Of a stretch of DNA of 64,000 nucleotides, positions 1 through 9,392 are shown in pieces; positions within the stretch are counted from its first letter, which is position 1, and every line of letters begins with the position of its first letter. The stretch is from the NCBI GenBank assembly GCA_021815405.1, contig JAKAGV010000013.1:109294-173293 (forward strand), written 5' to 3'. The notes under the pieces are model-generated. The model did no database searches, was not told the origin of the DNA, and was given only the letters and a program-made list of their open reading frames with translations. A program made the translations under genes and the position numbers. Source of the stretch: Bacteroidota bacterium (GTDB lineage: Bacteria; Bacteroidota; Ignavibacteria; Ignavibacteriales; Ignavibacteriaceae).

Positions 1-1055
1 ATAGAAACAACCTGCGATGGATGTTTGATATGTTGTGTCCAGCTCATTTCGGAATTGTGTATTAGACCTTCGATTCCTTTTTCAATCTCGATGAAAGCGC
101 CGTAGTCGGTTAAAGAAACCACACGACCGGAAACTTTGTCACCAATCTTAAACTTGTTATCGATATCTTCCCATGGATGCGGAAGTAGTTTCTTCAAGCT
201 GAGTGAAATTCTCTTCTTCTCTTCATCAAAATCAGTAACAACAACTTTAATGATTTGATCAAGCTTAACAACTTCATTCGGATGATTTATTCTGCCCCAG
301 CTCAAATCGGTAATGTGGATTAAGCCGTCAACGCCGCCTAAATCAACGAACACGCCGAAGTCTGTAATTGCTTTAACAGTGCCTTCGAGGATTTGTCCTT
401 TCTCAAGACTATTGAGTATAGCATCTCTTTGGTCGGCAATTTCTTCTTCAACTAAAACTTTATGTGAAACGACAACGTTCTCTGTCGGAATATTAACTTT
501 CACAACTTTGAAGTCCATTGTCTGTCCGACAAAAGCGTCGAAATCGCGGATAGGTCTTATATCGATTTGAGAGCCGGGAAGGAACGCTTCCATGCCCATT
601 AAATCTACAACCATTCCGCCTTTAATTCTCTTAAGAATTTTACCTTGAATAATTTCGCCGGTTTCATGAGCCTTAACAACCTTTGCCCAAATTCTTAAGA
701 AGTCTGCTCTCTGTTTGCTCAGAACCAGATTGCCTTCTTGGTCTTCAACACTTTCAAGAACTACTTCAACTTCCTGACCGACTTTAATTTCTTCGCCTTC
801 ATAGAATTCGCTTTTTGGAATTGATCCTTCGGATTTGAAGCCAACGTCAAGGATAACATGGTCTCCCTGAATGCGAACGATTTTACCTTTAATCAGCTCG
901 CCTTCCTTTACGTCTTTAAATGAATCGGAATAAATCTTTGCTAAAGTAAGAAATTCTTCCTGCGAATATTCCTCATTATTAAATTGTCTTTTAGCTTTCT
1001 CATAATCATCTGCAGTCAAAACAATTTTTTTCGTATCTTTTGTCTCTTCGGACAT
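1..1055 (-). CDS. rpsA: 30S ribosomal protein S1 (3' part outside the window)
   Basis: Encodes the mRNA-binding ribosomal protein S1, which helps the 30S subunit capture and unfold mRNA. About 351 residues are visible from the ATG at 1055 ([10 protein letters not shown]), which has GGAGG just upstream; the end lies beyond base 1. At least four S1/OB repeats can be followed: roughly residues 38-105, 120-190, 205-278 and the start of one from about 290, each with the GxVxxIxxxGxFVDLGGxxGLIHxSxxSW pattern. It lies directly downstream of cmk on the same strand, the classical cmk-rpsA order. Identification is firm; the total number of S1 repeats cannot be seen. Confidence 0.97.
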   Translation of the reverse strand, partial: MSEETKDTKKIVLTADDYEKAKRQFNNEEYSQEEFLTLAKIYSDSFKDVKEGELIKGKIVRIQGDHVILDVGFKSEGSIPKSEFYEGEEIKVGQEVEVVLESVEDQEGNLVLSKQRADFLRIWAKVVKAHETGEIIQGKILKRIKGGMVVDLMGMEAFLPGSQIDIRPIRDFDAFVGQTMDFKVVKVNIPTENVVVSHKVLVEEEIADQRDAILNSLEKGQILEGTVKAITDFGVFVDLGGVDGLIHITDLSWGRINHPNEVVKLDQIIKVVVTDFDEEKKRISLSLKKLLPHPWEDIDNKFKIGDKVSGRVVSLTDYGAFIEIEKGIEGLIHNSEMSWTQHIKHPSQVVS

Positions 1056-1161
1056 TAATCCTCCTAAATAACATTGTTTCTGCGGTTAATGCTTAAGCCA
1101 TCCAAAACACTAAGGCAGAAAAATTAGTTCAACATATTTAATTATTGACGGCTTATTAAAA

Positions 1162-1845
1162 TCAATTTTCCCAGGCTTTTTTAATCAGCCCAAGAATTAT
1201 TTCCACTTGCTGTTCAATTGTAACTCTTGAAGTATCTACCTCGACAGCATCAGGAGCCTTTACCAGCGGACTTACGTCTCTTGTCGAATCGATTACATCG
1301 CGCTGCCGGATATTATCTTCAACTTCTTTTAAGGAAATACTAATTCCTTTTTCTTCAAATTCTTTTGTCCTTCTCTTTGCTCTCTCTTCGATGGAGGCAG
1401 TAAGAAAAATTTTTACATCGGCATTGGGGAGCACAACCGTACCGATATCTCTTCCTTCCATAACAACTCCGCCGTTTCTTTTAGCGTATTCCTGCTGCTT
1501 TTCTACCAGGGCTTCGCGGACTTCTTTAATCTTGCTTATCTCACTTACATTACTATTTACTTCCGGAGTACGAATTTTATCAGTAATATCATTTCCATCA
1601 ACGGAAACGTGGGTTACTCCGTCAATAAATTTTAAATTAATGTCGGAGCTTTTTGCAATTTTTATTACAGCTTCGTTATCTTGAAGAACGTTATTTTCCA
1701 TTGCCAGATAAGTTACCGCACGGTACATGGCACCTGTGTCGATATATAGATAGCCCAACTTCTTAGCGACAAATTTGGCTGAGGTGCTCTTACCGGAACC
1801 TGCCGGACCGTCGATTGCAACGATTAATCTTTTTGGCATAGTCAT
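1162..1845 (-). CDS. cmk: Cytidylate kinase
   Basis: Phosphorylates CMP/dCMP with ATP in the cytoplasm, feeding pyrimidine nucleotide pools. The P-loop GPAGSGKST is near the N-terminus, followed by the DTGAMYRAVT motif typical of CMP kinases, the GRDIGTVV substrate-binding segment and the RAKRR and RDxxDSTRxxSPL lid region. About 227 residues, normal for the family. Three start codons are in frame (TTG 1848, ATG 1845, ATG 1839); family alignment by eye favours one of the two ATGs, and none has a strong ribosome-binding site. Co-oriented upstream of rpsA with about 106 bases between them. Confidence 0.95.
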   Translation of the reverse strand: MTMPKRLIVAIDGPAGSGKSTSAKFVAKKLGYLYIDTGAMYRAVTYLAMENNVLQDNEAVIKIAKSSDINLKFIDGVTHVSVDGNDITDKIRTPEVNSNVSEISKIKEVREALVEKQQEYAKRNGGVVMEGRDIGTVVLPNADVKIFLTASIEERAKRRTKEFEEKGISISLKEVEDNIRQRDVIDSTRDVSPLVKAPDAVEVDTSRVTIEQQVEIILGLIKKAWEN

Positions 1846-1932
1846 CAAAAATAGGGAATATTTATTTATTTTTCAAAAATTTCAGGTGTGTAAAAAATCA
1901 AAAAATAGCTTAAAATAGCCTGGTTAGCGCTT

Positions 1933-3597
1933 TCACAGCATTTCTTCGCCGCTAAGTTCAGTTAAAATTGCATTTACGTATGGATCACTATTCTCATTAT
2001 TTTCTTCTTTTGAATTATTATCAGATACTGAAGAAGAAACAGTTTCATCCGAAGTTGAATCCTGGCTAAATTGAAAAAAAATTTTCTTTCCGAAATATTC
2101 CTGAGTTTTTTTTGCGATGTAATCTTGCTGCCTGTCAATAATATCTTTGAAGTGAGAGTCTTCGGAATATATTTTAAGCTTGTTACCATCAATTCCGACA
2201 AGCTTTGCGCTTTTAATATACGGTCCGAATATCAAGCCTTTTTCGGAACTTACTTGTTCGACAAATCCAGCCCACTTTCGAACTACCGATTCAAAATTCA
2301 GGTCAAAGTTTTCTGCAACAAGTGTTTTTTGCTGAATGGGATTTACGGCAGCACTAACCGTTTTTTTTTCTTTTGCTGAATTTGTGTAGGAAACTTCTTT
2401 AACCGGTTTTTCTTCGTGAACGTATACCGCTGGCTTCTGAGATTCATAAGAATTCGAAGCCGGCATTGCATTATTATTTAATTCGGAAATTATCTCGCTT
2501 ATAGTCGAAGTTTTTTCAAGACCGACTAAATGGCTGAGCGAAATTTCAATCTTAAGTTTCTGATTTTGGGAATACTTTAGCTCCTGCTGAGTCTTGCTTA
2601 AGAAGTTAAGTAACCTAAGAATATCACCTTCAGAAAATTTTTCTATATATTCCAAGTATCGTGATTTGAAGACATCAGCCGCCTCAACAAGAGATGCATT
2701 TTTACTTAAGATGACCGTCATAATATTTCTGAAATGCTCTGTCAATCCGTCGGTGAAATCGATAAAATTCCAGCCGTTGTCATATATCATCTGAGTTACT
2801 TCAAAAACAGCCTTGAAATTTTTAGAAAGGACAGCATCAGAAATGGTAAAATAGATTTCATCGTCAATCAAGTTGAGCATCTTGGAAACAGTCTCGAAAT
2901 CAATTTCATTCCCACAGAAAGAAACAACCTGGTCGAATAGACTTTCTGCATCGCGAAGCGCGCCGTCAGCTTTCTTTGCAATTGTAGTTAAAGTCTTATC
3001 ATCCACTTTTATTTTCTCTTCGGAAGCAATTTTGTTCAGTGTAGATTTGATCGTATCAAGCTGAATTCTTCTGAAGTCAAATCTCTGACACCGCGAAATA
3101 ATTGTAAGCGGAACTTTATGTACATCAGTTGTCGCAAAAATAAAAACAGTGTGAGCCGGAGGTTCTTCCAAAGTTTTGAGAAACGCATTGAAAGATTCCT
3201 TCGTCAACATATGAACTTCATCGATAATATAAATTTTGTATTTGCCTTTTGTCGGCGCATACTTTACCGAATCACGCAAAGTTCTTATTTCATCAATTCC
3301 GCGATTGGAAGCACCGTCAATTTCAATTATGTCGAGCGATTGAGTCGTTTGAATCGACTGGCACATTTCACATTCATTACACGGCTCGGCATCATGCGGA
3401 TTAAGACAGTTCAAAGCCTTAGCAAGTATTCTGGCAGTTGAAGTTTTGCCGACTCCACGCGGACCCGTAAATAGATATGCATGTGCTATCCGGTTATTCT
3501 TTATCGCATTGATCAATGTTGCCGAAATATGTTCTTGACCGATTATATCGCCGAATTTTTGCGGTCGCCACTTGCGGGCAGTTACTAAGAATGCCAT
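1933..3597 (-). CDS. dnaX: DNA polymerase III subunit gamma/tau
   Basis: Clamp-loader ATPase of the replicative polymerase. The 554-residue product starts MAFLVTARKWRPQ and shows Walker A GPRGVGKTS near residues 45-53, a zinc module with four cysteines (CLNPHDAEPCNECEMC), the DEVHML Walker B and the sensor region EEPPAHTVFIFATTD. Domain III follows, then a low-complexity linker and a tau-like C-terminal region. A run of nine A residues at codons 410-413 lies at the linker; both alternative frames stop within a few codons, so a short gamma form of about 414 residues is likely (separate entry). Starts 12 bases after the msrC stop, suggesting cotranscription with lon and msrC. Confidence 0.96.
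   Translation of the reverse strand: MAFLVTARKWRPQKFGDIIGQEHISATLINAIKNNRIAHAYLFTGPRGVGKTSTARILAKALNCLNPHDAEPCNECEMCQSIQTTQSLDIIEIDGASNRGIDEIRTLRDSVKYAPTKGKYKIYIIDEVHMLTKESFNAFLKTLEEPPAHTVFIFATTDVHKVPLTIISRCQRFDFRRIQLDTIKSTLNKIASEEKIKVDDKTLTTIAKKADGALRDAESLFDQVVSFCGNEIDFETVSKMLNLIDDEIYFTISDAVLSKNFKAVFEVTQMIYDNGWNFIDFTDGLTEHFRNIMTVILSKNASLVEAADVFKSRYLEYIEKFSEGDILRLLNFLSKTQQELKYSQNQKLKIEISLSHLVGLEKTSTISEIISELNNNAMPASNSYESQKPAVYVHEEKPVKEVSYTNSAKEKKTVSAAVNPIQQKTLVAENFDLNFESVVRKWAGFVEQVSSEKGLIFGPYIKSAKLVGIDGNKLKIYSEDSHFKDIIDRQQDYIAKKTQEYFGKKIFFQFSQDSTSDETVSSSVSDNNSKEENNENSDPYVNAILTELSGEEML
2354..2370 (-). other. Probable programmed slippage site in dnaX (A9 run)
   Basis: Reading the coding strand, codons 410-413 are GAA AAA AAA ACG, giving nine consecutive A (window bases 2361-2369). 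Slipping back by one base, or adding one A during transcription, reads AAC GGT TAG and stops at 2354-2356 after residue 414. Slipping the other way stops at TAA after five codons. The position, just after the ATPase core and clamp-loader domain III, is where gamma ends in E. coli (ribosomal frameshift) and Thermus (transcriptional slippage on A9). Function here is inference from those precedents. Confidence 0.6.
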
Positions 3598-3609
3598 TAA
3601 ATTCCTTCT

Positions 3610-4098
3610 TTATAAAATTTCTTCAGTAATGAATTTTACAATCTCTTCAAGATATTTTTTGTCTGTTTCATCAAATGAGTTGAACTCGGCGCTGTCAAGA
3701 TCAAGCACGCCAAATAATTTTTCGTTCTTCAAAATTGGAAGGACTATTTCAGATTTTGAATCTGCGTCGCAAAAAATATGTCCCGAAAATTTATTTACAT
3801 CAGGCACAACAATAGTTTCTCCCCTTTCGGCAGCGGTTCCACAGACTCCTTTGCCAATCTCAATACTTGTGCATGCAACTTTTCCCTGGAACGGACCGAG
3901 ATACAATTTCTTTCCATCGAAAAAATAAAAACCAACCCAGCTTATCTTTTCAAAAGTCTGCTTGAGTGCAGCAGTAAAATTAGAAAGGTTAGAAATCATT
4001 TCATCGTTTTTAGATAAAAGTGATTTTAGCTGCTCTGTTAGCTGTTGATATTGTTCTTCAAGCGAAAGATTTTTATCAACAAGAATTGATTCAGCCAC
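3610..4098 (-). CDS. msrC: Free methionine-(R)-sulfoxide reductase (GAF domain)
   Basis: Reduces free methionine-R-sulfoxide in the cytoplasm using a thiol mechanism. The 162-residue protein is essentially one GAF domain with the diagnostic cysteines in VACT (C76), GVCGTAA (C86) and IFCDADS (C110); the spacing 10 and 24 matches E. coli fRMsr Cys84/94/118. The LGPFQGKVACT and VPDVNKFSGHI motifs are also characteristic. The start is GTG at 4098, immediately after the lon stop TAA at 4099-4101, so translation is probably coupled to lon. Confidence 0.9.
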   Translation of the reverse strand: MAESILVDKNLSLEEQYQQLTEQLKSLLSKNDEMISNLSNFTAALKQTFEKISWVGFYFFDGKKLYLGPFQGKVACTSIEIGKGVCGTAAERGETIVVPDVNKFSGHIFCDADSKSEIVLPILKNEKLFGVLDLDSAEFNSFDETDKKYLEEIVKFITEEIL

Positions 4099-6546
4099 TT
4101 ACTTCACCTTCTTTTTAGGACTTTTGGTTTTCTTACCGTTCACCTTTGGTGTAGTCTTTGTCTTGCCGAAGACGTAAGGAATTGCATCTTCAATTTTTTC
4201 AATCGGAATTATTTTTAAGCCTTCCTTCACCGAATCTTGAATTTCACTCAAATCGATTTCATTATCCTTCGGAATAAGGATCGTAGTAATGTCATTCCGT
4301 TTTGCTGCAAGCAATTTTTCATTCAAACCGCCGATAGCAAGAACCTCACCGCGCAATGTAATCTCGCCGGTCATTGCAATATTGTTTGATGCCGGTCTGC
4401 CGGTAACTGCCGAAAGAAGAGCCATCGACATTGTTATTCCTGCAGACGGACCATCCTTCGGAATAGCGCCTTCCGGAAGATGAATATGAATTTCTCTGCC
4501 CTTGAAAAAGTTCGGATCGATATTAAACGTTTTCGCATTCGAGCGGATATAACTTAATGCCGCTTGAGCTGATTCTTTCATTACGTTTCCCATCTGCCCA
4601 GTAAGTGTAAGCCGCTCCGAGCCAATCATAGTGGTAACATCGACATTAAGAATTTCACCGCCGACGCTCGTCCACGCTAAACCGGTAACACTGCCGACTC
4701 TAAATTCTTTGTCGTGTTTATGCAACCTGTACCGCGGCACTTTCAAATATTCTTCCACTTTATTTTCATCAACAACGTAATGATGTTTTCCATTCTGTTT
4801 ACCGTTCGAAGATTCTTTTACAACAATATCTCTTGCAAGCTTCCTGCATACTGACGCTAATTCTCTTTCAAGATTACGAACACCGGCTTCGCGAGTGTAT
4901 TCGGTAATTATTTTTTTTATTGCGCCTTCGGTTATTTCAACATGCTTATTATTCAAACCGTGGTTCTCCAACTGCTTGCGAACTATATGACGCTTTGCAA
5001 TCTCAATTTTATCATATTCAAGGTAACCCGGTAATTCAATTATTTCCATTCTATCCTGAAGCGGGAGTGGAATATTGTATCGTACGTTTGCGGTTGTAAT
5101 AAACATTACCTGAGATAAATCGTAATCAACCTCAAGATAATGATCATTAAAAGTATGGTTCTGTTCCGGATCCAAAACTTCAAGCATTGCTGATGATGGA
5201 TCGCCTCTAAAATCCATGCTCATCTTGTCTATCTCATCGAGAAGCATTACCGGATTTATCGATCCGGCTTTCTTCATGGATTGAATTATTTTCCCCGGCA
5301 TCGAACCAATGTAAGTTCTGCGATGACCGCGGATTTCCGCTTCGTCCCGAACGCCGCCAAGGCTTATTCTAACAAAGTTTCTGCCCAGAGCGCGAGCAAT
5401 GGATTTACCTAGTGAGGTTTTCCCAACTCCGGGAGGTCCGACAAAGCAAAGAATTTGTCCCCGCATCTGTTTTACAAGATTTAAAACCGCAATATGCTCT
5501 ACAATTCTTTCCTTCGGCTTCTCAAGTCCGAAATGATCTTCGTCCAAAATTCTTTGAACATGGGACACATCAAGATTATCCTTTGTCTTCTTAGACCACG
5601 GTACATCTATCAGCCAGTCGAGATAATTTCTTATTACTGTCGATTCTGGAGACATTGGCGGAGTTTTCTTAAGCTTGTTCAACTCTTCCATCGCCTTTTC
5701 TTCGGCTTCCTTAGGCATCTTGGCTTTCTTTATTTGCTCCTTAATCTTAACATACTCAGGAGTGCTGTCTTCCTCATCGCCTAATTCATCTTGTAAAATT
5801 TTTATCTGTTCCTGGATTATGAACTTGCGCTGTGTCTTCGCAATATTTTCCTGAACCTTATTATCGATTTCCTTTTCAATTTTAAGTATGTCAATTTCAG
5901 AGTTTAGAATTTTTATAACTTCATAGAATTGTTCTTTAAGCGTAAACTTCTGAAGTATTGTCTGCTTAACATCGATAAGCTGATTTATGTTTGCAGCTAC
6001 ATAAAATAATTTTCTGTCCGGTTCTTCTATGCTTTCGAATGCTGAAATAGCTTCGTTGGGAACGTTGCGGCTGATCTTAACATAATCTTTAAAAAGCTGC
6101 GTCATCTGTCTTACGAGAGCATTCATTTCATGATCATTTACAAACTGCGGTACTATGACTTCAATTTTTGCTTCGAAGAAATTTTTATTGTTTGTAAACT
6201 CAGTTATCTTACCTTGCAGCAGTCCATCAACCAATATTTTCATTAAACCGTTTGGCAACTTTAGTATTTGGACAATCTTTGCTATTGTGCCTTCCGTATA
6301 AATATCTTCTATTTTGGGATCTTCTATATTTGATATTTTTTGGGTTGCAAGAAAAATATATTTTGTATTATCGAGCGCATAGTTTGCCGCTTTGATCGAC
6401 TGTTCCCTTCCGACAAGAACTGGATATATCATATAAGGGAAAATTACCACATCTCTAAGTGGTAAAACCGGAAGCACTTCCGGCATATCATCTACAATTG
6501 AATTTTCGGTTGTCTCTTTCAATTCAAAATCCTTTGAATCCTTCAA
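4099..6546 (-). CDS. lon: ATP-dependent protease Lon (endopeptidase La), TTG start
   Basis: Cytoplasmic quality-control protease that unfolds and degrades damaged and regulatory proteins. An open frame extends back to 6645, but the TTG at 6544-6546 has AAAGGAG seven bases upstream and gives 815 residues, the usual Lon size; the longer frame would add 33 residues of hydrophobic, unconserved sequence. Order: N-terminal LON substrate domain (PVLPLRDVVIFPYM), helical linker, AAA+ module with GPPGVGKTS and MLLDEIDKM, then the protease domain with the Ser in PKDGPSAG and Lys in GLNEKLLAAKR forming the catalytic dyad. A Lys-rich tail ends the protein. First gene of the run lon-msrC-dnaX-cmk-rpsA. 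Confidence 0.96.
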   Translation of the reverse strand: MKDSKDFELKETTENSIVDDMPEVLPVLPLRDVVIFPYMIYPVLVGREQSIKAANYALDNTKYIFLATQKISNIEDPKIEDIYTEGTIAKIVQILKLPNGLMKILVDGLLQGKITEFTNNKNFFEAKIEVIVPQFVNDHEMNALVRQMTQLFKDYVKISRNVPNEAISAFESIEEPDRKLFYVAANINQLIDVKQTILQKFTLKEQFYEVIKILNSEIDILKIEKEIDNKVQENIAKTQRKFIIQEQIKILQDELGDEEDSTPEYVKIKEQIKKAKMPKEAEEKAMEELNKLKKTPPMSPESTVIRNYLDWLIDVPWSKKTKDNLDVSHVQRILDEDHFGLEKPKERIVEHIAVLNLVKQMRGQILCFVGPPGVGKTSLGKSIARALGRNFVRISLGGVRDEAEIRGHRRTYIGSMPGKIIQSMKKAGSINPVMLLDEIDKMSMDFRGDPSSAMLEVLDPEQNHTFNDHYLEVDYDLSQVMFITTANVRYNIPLPLQDRMEIIELPGYLEYDKIEIAKRHIVRKQLENHGLNNKHVEITEGAIKKIITEYTREAGVRNLERELASVCRKLARDIVVKESSNGKQNGKHHYVVDENKVEEYLKVPRYRLHKHDKEFRVGSVTGLAWTSVGGEILNVDVTTMIGSERLTLTGQMGNVMKESAQAALSYIRSNAKTFNIDPNFFKGREIHIHLPEGAIPKDGPSAGITMSMALLSAVTGRPASNNIAMTGEITLRGEVLAIGGLNEKLLAAKRNDITTILIPKDNEIDLSEIQDSVKEGLKIIPIEKIEDAIPYVFGKTKTTPKVNGKKTKSPKKKVK

Positions 6547-6873
6547 ACAGTTACTCCTTTGTATTTCAAGCTTTAAGTTTTTGTATTGAAATATACCAAA
6601 AATCGTTCCGGCTATCAAGGAAAGAAAGGTAGTGGTATGGTGCAAGTTGTGATATTTTGATGCTTGTCGCTAAATATTTTTTAAAGATGAGCAAAATCAG
6701 TTGAAATGATTAGGGATTTTGCAAATAATATTTTTAAGTTTGTTTTATATCAATTTTAATATTAAATCCTGGAAGTTATCCTAATAGAGCAAACATCAAT
6801 TTACACTGCAAAATTTTACTCCCTAATTAAGAACCGAATAATTTTTATATTTGAAGAAAAAATTTTGGAAATT

Positions 6874-7641
6874 ATGATAGAAGATATAATTCAAATTGCT
6901 AAAGAAGCAGGAAGTATTATTAGAGAAGGTTTCGGAACAAATTTCGGAATAGAATTCAAAACAAATGAATCGAATTTAGTTACGGAAATTGACAAAGCTT
7001 CGGAAAAATTAATAACCGGATTTATAAAGAAGAAATACCCTTCTCATGGAATAATTGCCGAAGAAGGCGGAGAAACTAAAAACAGCTCAGAGTATGTTTG
7101 GGTGGTTGACCCGCTTGACGGAACAACAAACTTTGCACACGGATTGCCGATCTTTTCTGTTTCAATCGGCGTGCAAAAAAGCGGTGAGACAATTGCCGGC
7201 GTTGTTTACGATGTAATGCGGGATGTTGTTTACTCTGCAGAACTGGGAAGTAAGGCTTTTGCGAACGGTAAAAAGATAGCTGTAAGTAAAAATGCAAATT
7301 TGAAAAGATCGGTTCTCGTTACCGGATTTCCATATAACATTTCGGAAAATCCCGATAATGCTCTTGAAAAATTTTCCGCGCTTACTGTAGCATCAAGAGC
7401 TATGAGAAGACTTGGTTCGGCAGCAATAGATTTTTGCTACGTTGCTCAAGGAGTGTTTGACGGCTTCTGGGAAGTTTGGTTAAACCCATGGGATATGTGT
7501 GCCGGCAAACTTATCGTCGAAGAAGCCGGGGGATTAGTTACTGACTTTAATGGAAAACCGACGGACATCTTTACAAAAAAAATTCTCGCAACCAACGGTT
7601 TGGTGCATAACGAAATGGTAAAGATACTTTTAGAAAATTAA
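6874..7641 (+). CDS. Inositol-1-monophosphatase family protein
   Basis: Mg-dependent sugar or inositol phosphate phosphatase of the IMPase/SuhB family. Metal ligands are visible: EEGGE near residue 66, DPLDGTTNFAHGLP near 82-95 and NPWDMCAGKLIVEEAGG near 207-223. About 255 residues, the normal family length. TTG at 6865 is also in frame, but ATG at 6874 with GGAAA just upstream is preferred. Faces away from lon across a 220-base gap and converges on the DEAD-box gene, from which it is separated only by a palindromic element. True substrate cannot be told from sequence. Confidence 0.9.
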   Translation: MIEDIIQIAKEAGSIIREGFGTNFGIEFKTNESNLVTEIDKASEKLITGFIKKKYPSHGIIAEEGGETKNSSEYVWVVDPLDGTTNFAHGLPIFSVSIGVQKSGETIAGVVYDVMRDVVYSAELGSKAFANGKKIAVSKNANLKRSVLVTGFPYNISENPDNALEKFSALTVASRAMRRLGSAAIDFCYVAQGVFDGFWEVWLNPWDMCAGKLIVEEAGGLVTDFNGKPTDIFTKKILATNGLVHNEMVKILLEN

Positions 7642-7645
7642 TTTC

Positions 7646-7774
7646 TAACTTACGTTACGCACAATTAAGGATCTAATTTACTTTGTCATTCCGAACTTGA
7701 TTCGGAATCTCATTTTTCAGCATTTTTGGGATGCTGAATCAAGTTCAGCATGACATGTGCGTAACGTGAGTTTC
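7646..7774. repeat. Palindromic intergenic element
   Basis: The gap between two convergent genes is almost entirely an inverted repeat. The outer arms are AACTTACGTTACGCACA (7647-7663) and TGTGCGTAACGTGAGTT (7756-7772); inside are TCATTCCGAACTTGATTCGG, a hairpin CAGCATtttttgggATGCTG and a second TTCAGCATGACA. It reaches the stop codons on both sides. It may act as a bidirectional transcription stop. The interior resembles the TGTCATTCC-type dispersed repeats seen again at 26.2 and 50.1 kb, but the arms differ. Confidence 0.75.
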
Positions 7775-9360
7775 TAATTAATCTTAACAGGTTCAATCAA
7801 CTCTGCCGGCGGATAAACACAATTTAGTTTATGACCCAAAAATTTTTCAATCGCCGGAATATTAAATGAATCATCCTCTGAAGCGAAGCTGATTGATATA
7901 CCGGAAGCGCCTGCTCTTCCGGTACGCCCAATTCGATGAACATAATCCTCCGGGTCTTCAGGCAATGTATAATTTATAACATGGCTGACAGCTTCAATGT
8001 GAATGCCGCGACCGGCAACATCGGTTGCAACCAGAACACGGATATTTCCCGATTTAAAATCGTTAAGTGTTTTTAATCTTTTCCTCTGCTCAACATCTCC
8101 GGAAAGAATTTCATTATTAATTCCGAACTTATCAAGCATATCTTTAACAATTTTAGTTTCATCTTTTCGGTTCGTAAAAATTATTACGCGAGAGAGATTC
8201 TGTTTTACAATTAAATTGTATAAAAGCGGAAATTTTTCTTCGTTGGTTACAATATACACAAATTGCTCTATGGCTTCACCGGCTTTTCTTTCAGGTTCAA
8301 TCTCAATATTGATTGCTTCTTTCGTCCATGAAGAGGCAAGCCTTTTTACAAATGAATTTAATGTTGCACTGAAGAAAAGAGTTTGCCGTTTTATTTTAGG
8401 AGGTGTGCTGTGAATAATCTTTCTGACATCAGGTATGAATCCCATATCCAGCATCCGGTCCGCTTCATCAATTACAAGGATCTCTACTTCATTTAAGAAA
8501 ATATCTTTCTTGTTCATAAAGTCCAAAAGCCTGCCGGGAGTAGCAACAATGATTTCTGCATTCATGCTTCGCAGTTTATTTCTCTGCTTGTTAAAATCCA
8601 TTCCTCCGAAGACTTCTACGGTTTTGATCGATGTATATTTTGAAAGCGCTTTTGCATCATTGCCAATCTGAATAACAAGCTCTCTTGTAGGCGCTAAAAT
8701 CAATGCCAGCGGTGCCCTTGGATTCCTCTTTATCATGTCACCTTTAGAAAGCAGTCTTTCAAAAATTGTTATTAAGAAAGCAGCAGTCTTACCGGTTCCT
8801 GTCTGTGCTCTGCCTGTAGCGTCAATCCCTTTAAGAGAAGGTTCCAGTATTTCTTTTTGTATTGGAGTACAATATTGAAAATTCAAGTCGGCAATTGCAT
8901 GCATTATCTCTGTATGAAGCTTGAGATCATGAAAGCGCATTTTGCCTTCTTGTTCCGGTACATTGAACTGCGAAATTTGCCAGTTGTCTTTTTCTTTTAC
9001 TGCCTGCTTTATTTTTTCAGGACGGATCTCATCGGCATTTTGCTGAACTCTTGGAGCAGGCTTAGGCTGCCGCGGACGCCTTTGCAAATTTTTCGGTTTA
9101 GCCTGATTTTCTTTTTCATCTCTTGTATGACGAACAGATCTAGACTGATTTTCTTCTTTTGGTTTTCTGTTATCCCTATTTACTTCATGCTTTTTATAAG
9201 GCTGCCTTGCTCTGTTTTCAGATGTTCTGTCCTTTGGTCTGGAATCATTTGCCGCAATAGCGTTTACTGTTTTTTTTGTTGACTTATTACTTTGCTTTGT
9301 TTTTCTGCCAGTGATGCTTTTTATCTTTTCACTTAAGCGCTTAAATAACTTCTTTACCAA
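7774..9360 (-). CDS. DEAD-box ATP-dependent RNA helicase (RhlB/RhlE-like)
   Basis: Unwinds RNA duplexes in the cytoplasm, in ribosome assembly or mRNA turnover. The N-terminal ~135 residues form a very basic, low-complexity tail rich in K, R, Q and N, probably an RNA-binding extension. The core follows: Q motif (FHDLKL...CTPIQ), AQTGTGKT, PTRELV, TPGRLLD, DEAD (VIDEADRMLDMGF), SAT (FFSATL), then domain 2 with HRIGRTGRAG. The helicase core is normal length; total 528 residues with the tail. The start is TTG at 9360 after GAGAAAG; the next candidates lie inside the basic tail. Confidence 0.93.
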   Translation of the reverse strand: MVKKLFKRLSEKIKSITGRKTKQSNKSTKKTVNAIAANDSRPKDRTSENRARQPYKKHEVNRDNRKPKEENQSRSVRHTRDEKENQAKPKNLQRRPRQPKPAPRVQQNADEIRPEKIKQAVKEKDNWQISQFNVPEQEGKMRFHDLKLHTEIMHAIADLNFQYCTPIQKEILEPSLKGIDATGRAQTGTGKTAAFLITIFERLLSKGDMIKRNPRAPLALILAPTRELVIQIGNDAKALSKYTSIKTVEVFGGMDFNKQRNKLRSMNAEIIVATPGRLLDFMNKKDIFLNEVEILVIDEADRMLDMGFIPDVRKIIHSTPPKIKRQTLFFSATLNSFVKRLASSWTKEAINIEIEPERKAGEAIEQFVYIVTNEEKFPLLYNLIVKQNLSRVIIFTNRKDETKIVKDMLDKFGINNEILSGDVEQRKRLKTLNDFKSGNIRVLVATDVAGRGIHIEAVSHVINYTLPEDPEDYVHRIGRTGRAGASGISISFASEDDSFNIPAIEKFLGHKLNCVYPPAELIEPVKIN

Positions 9361-9392
9361 CTTATCTTTCTCTTAACTTAATTCTCTATGAT

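Noticed and set aside
6547..6645. N-terminal extension of lon as a membrane anchor (LonB-like)
   Set aside because: The hydrophobic segment lies upstream of a strong SD-TTG start, and the protein has the LonA domain order with an N-terminal LON domain.
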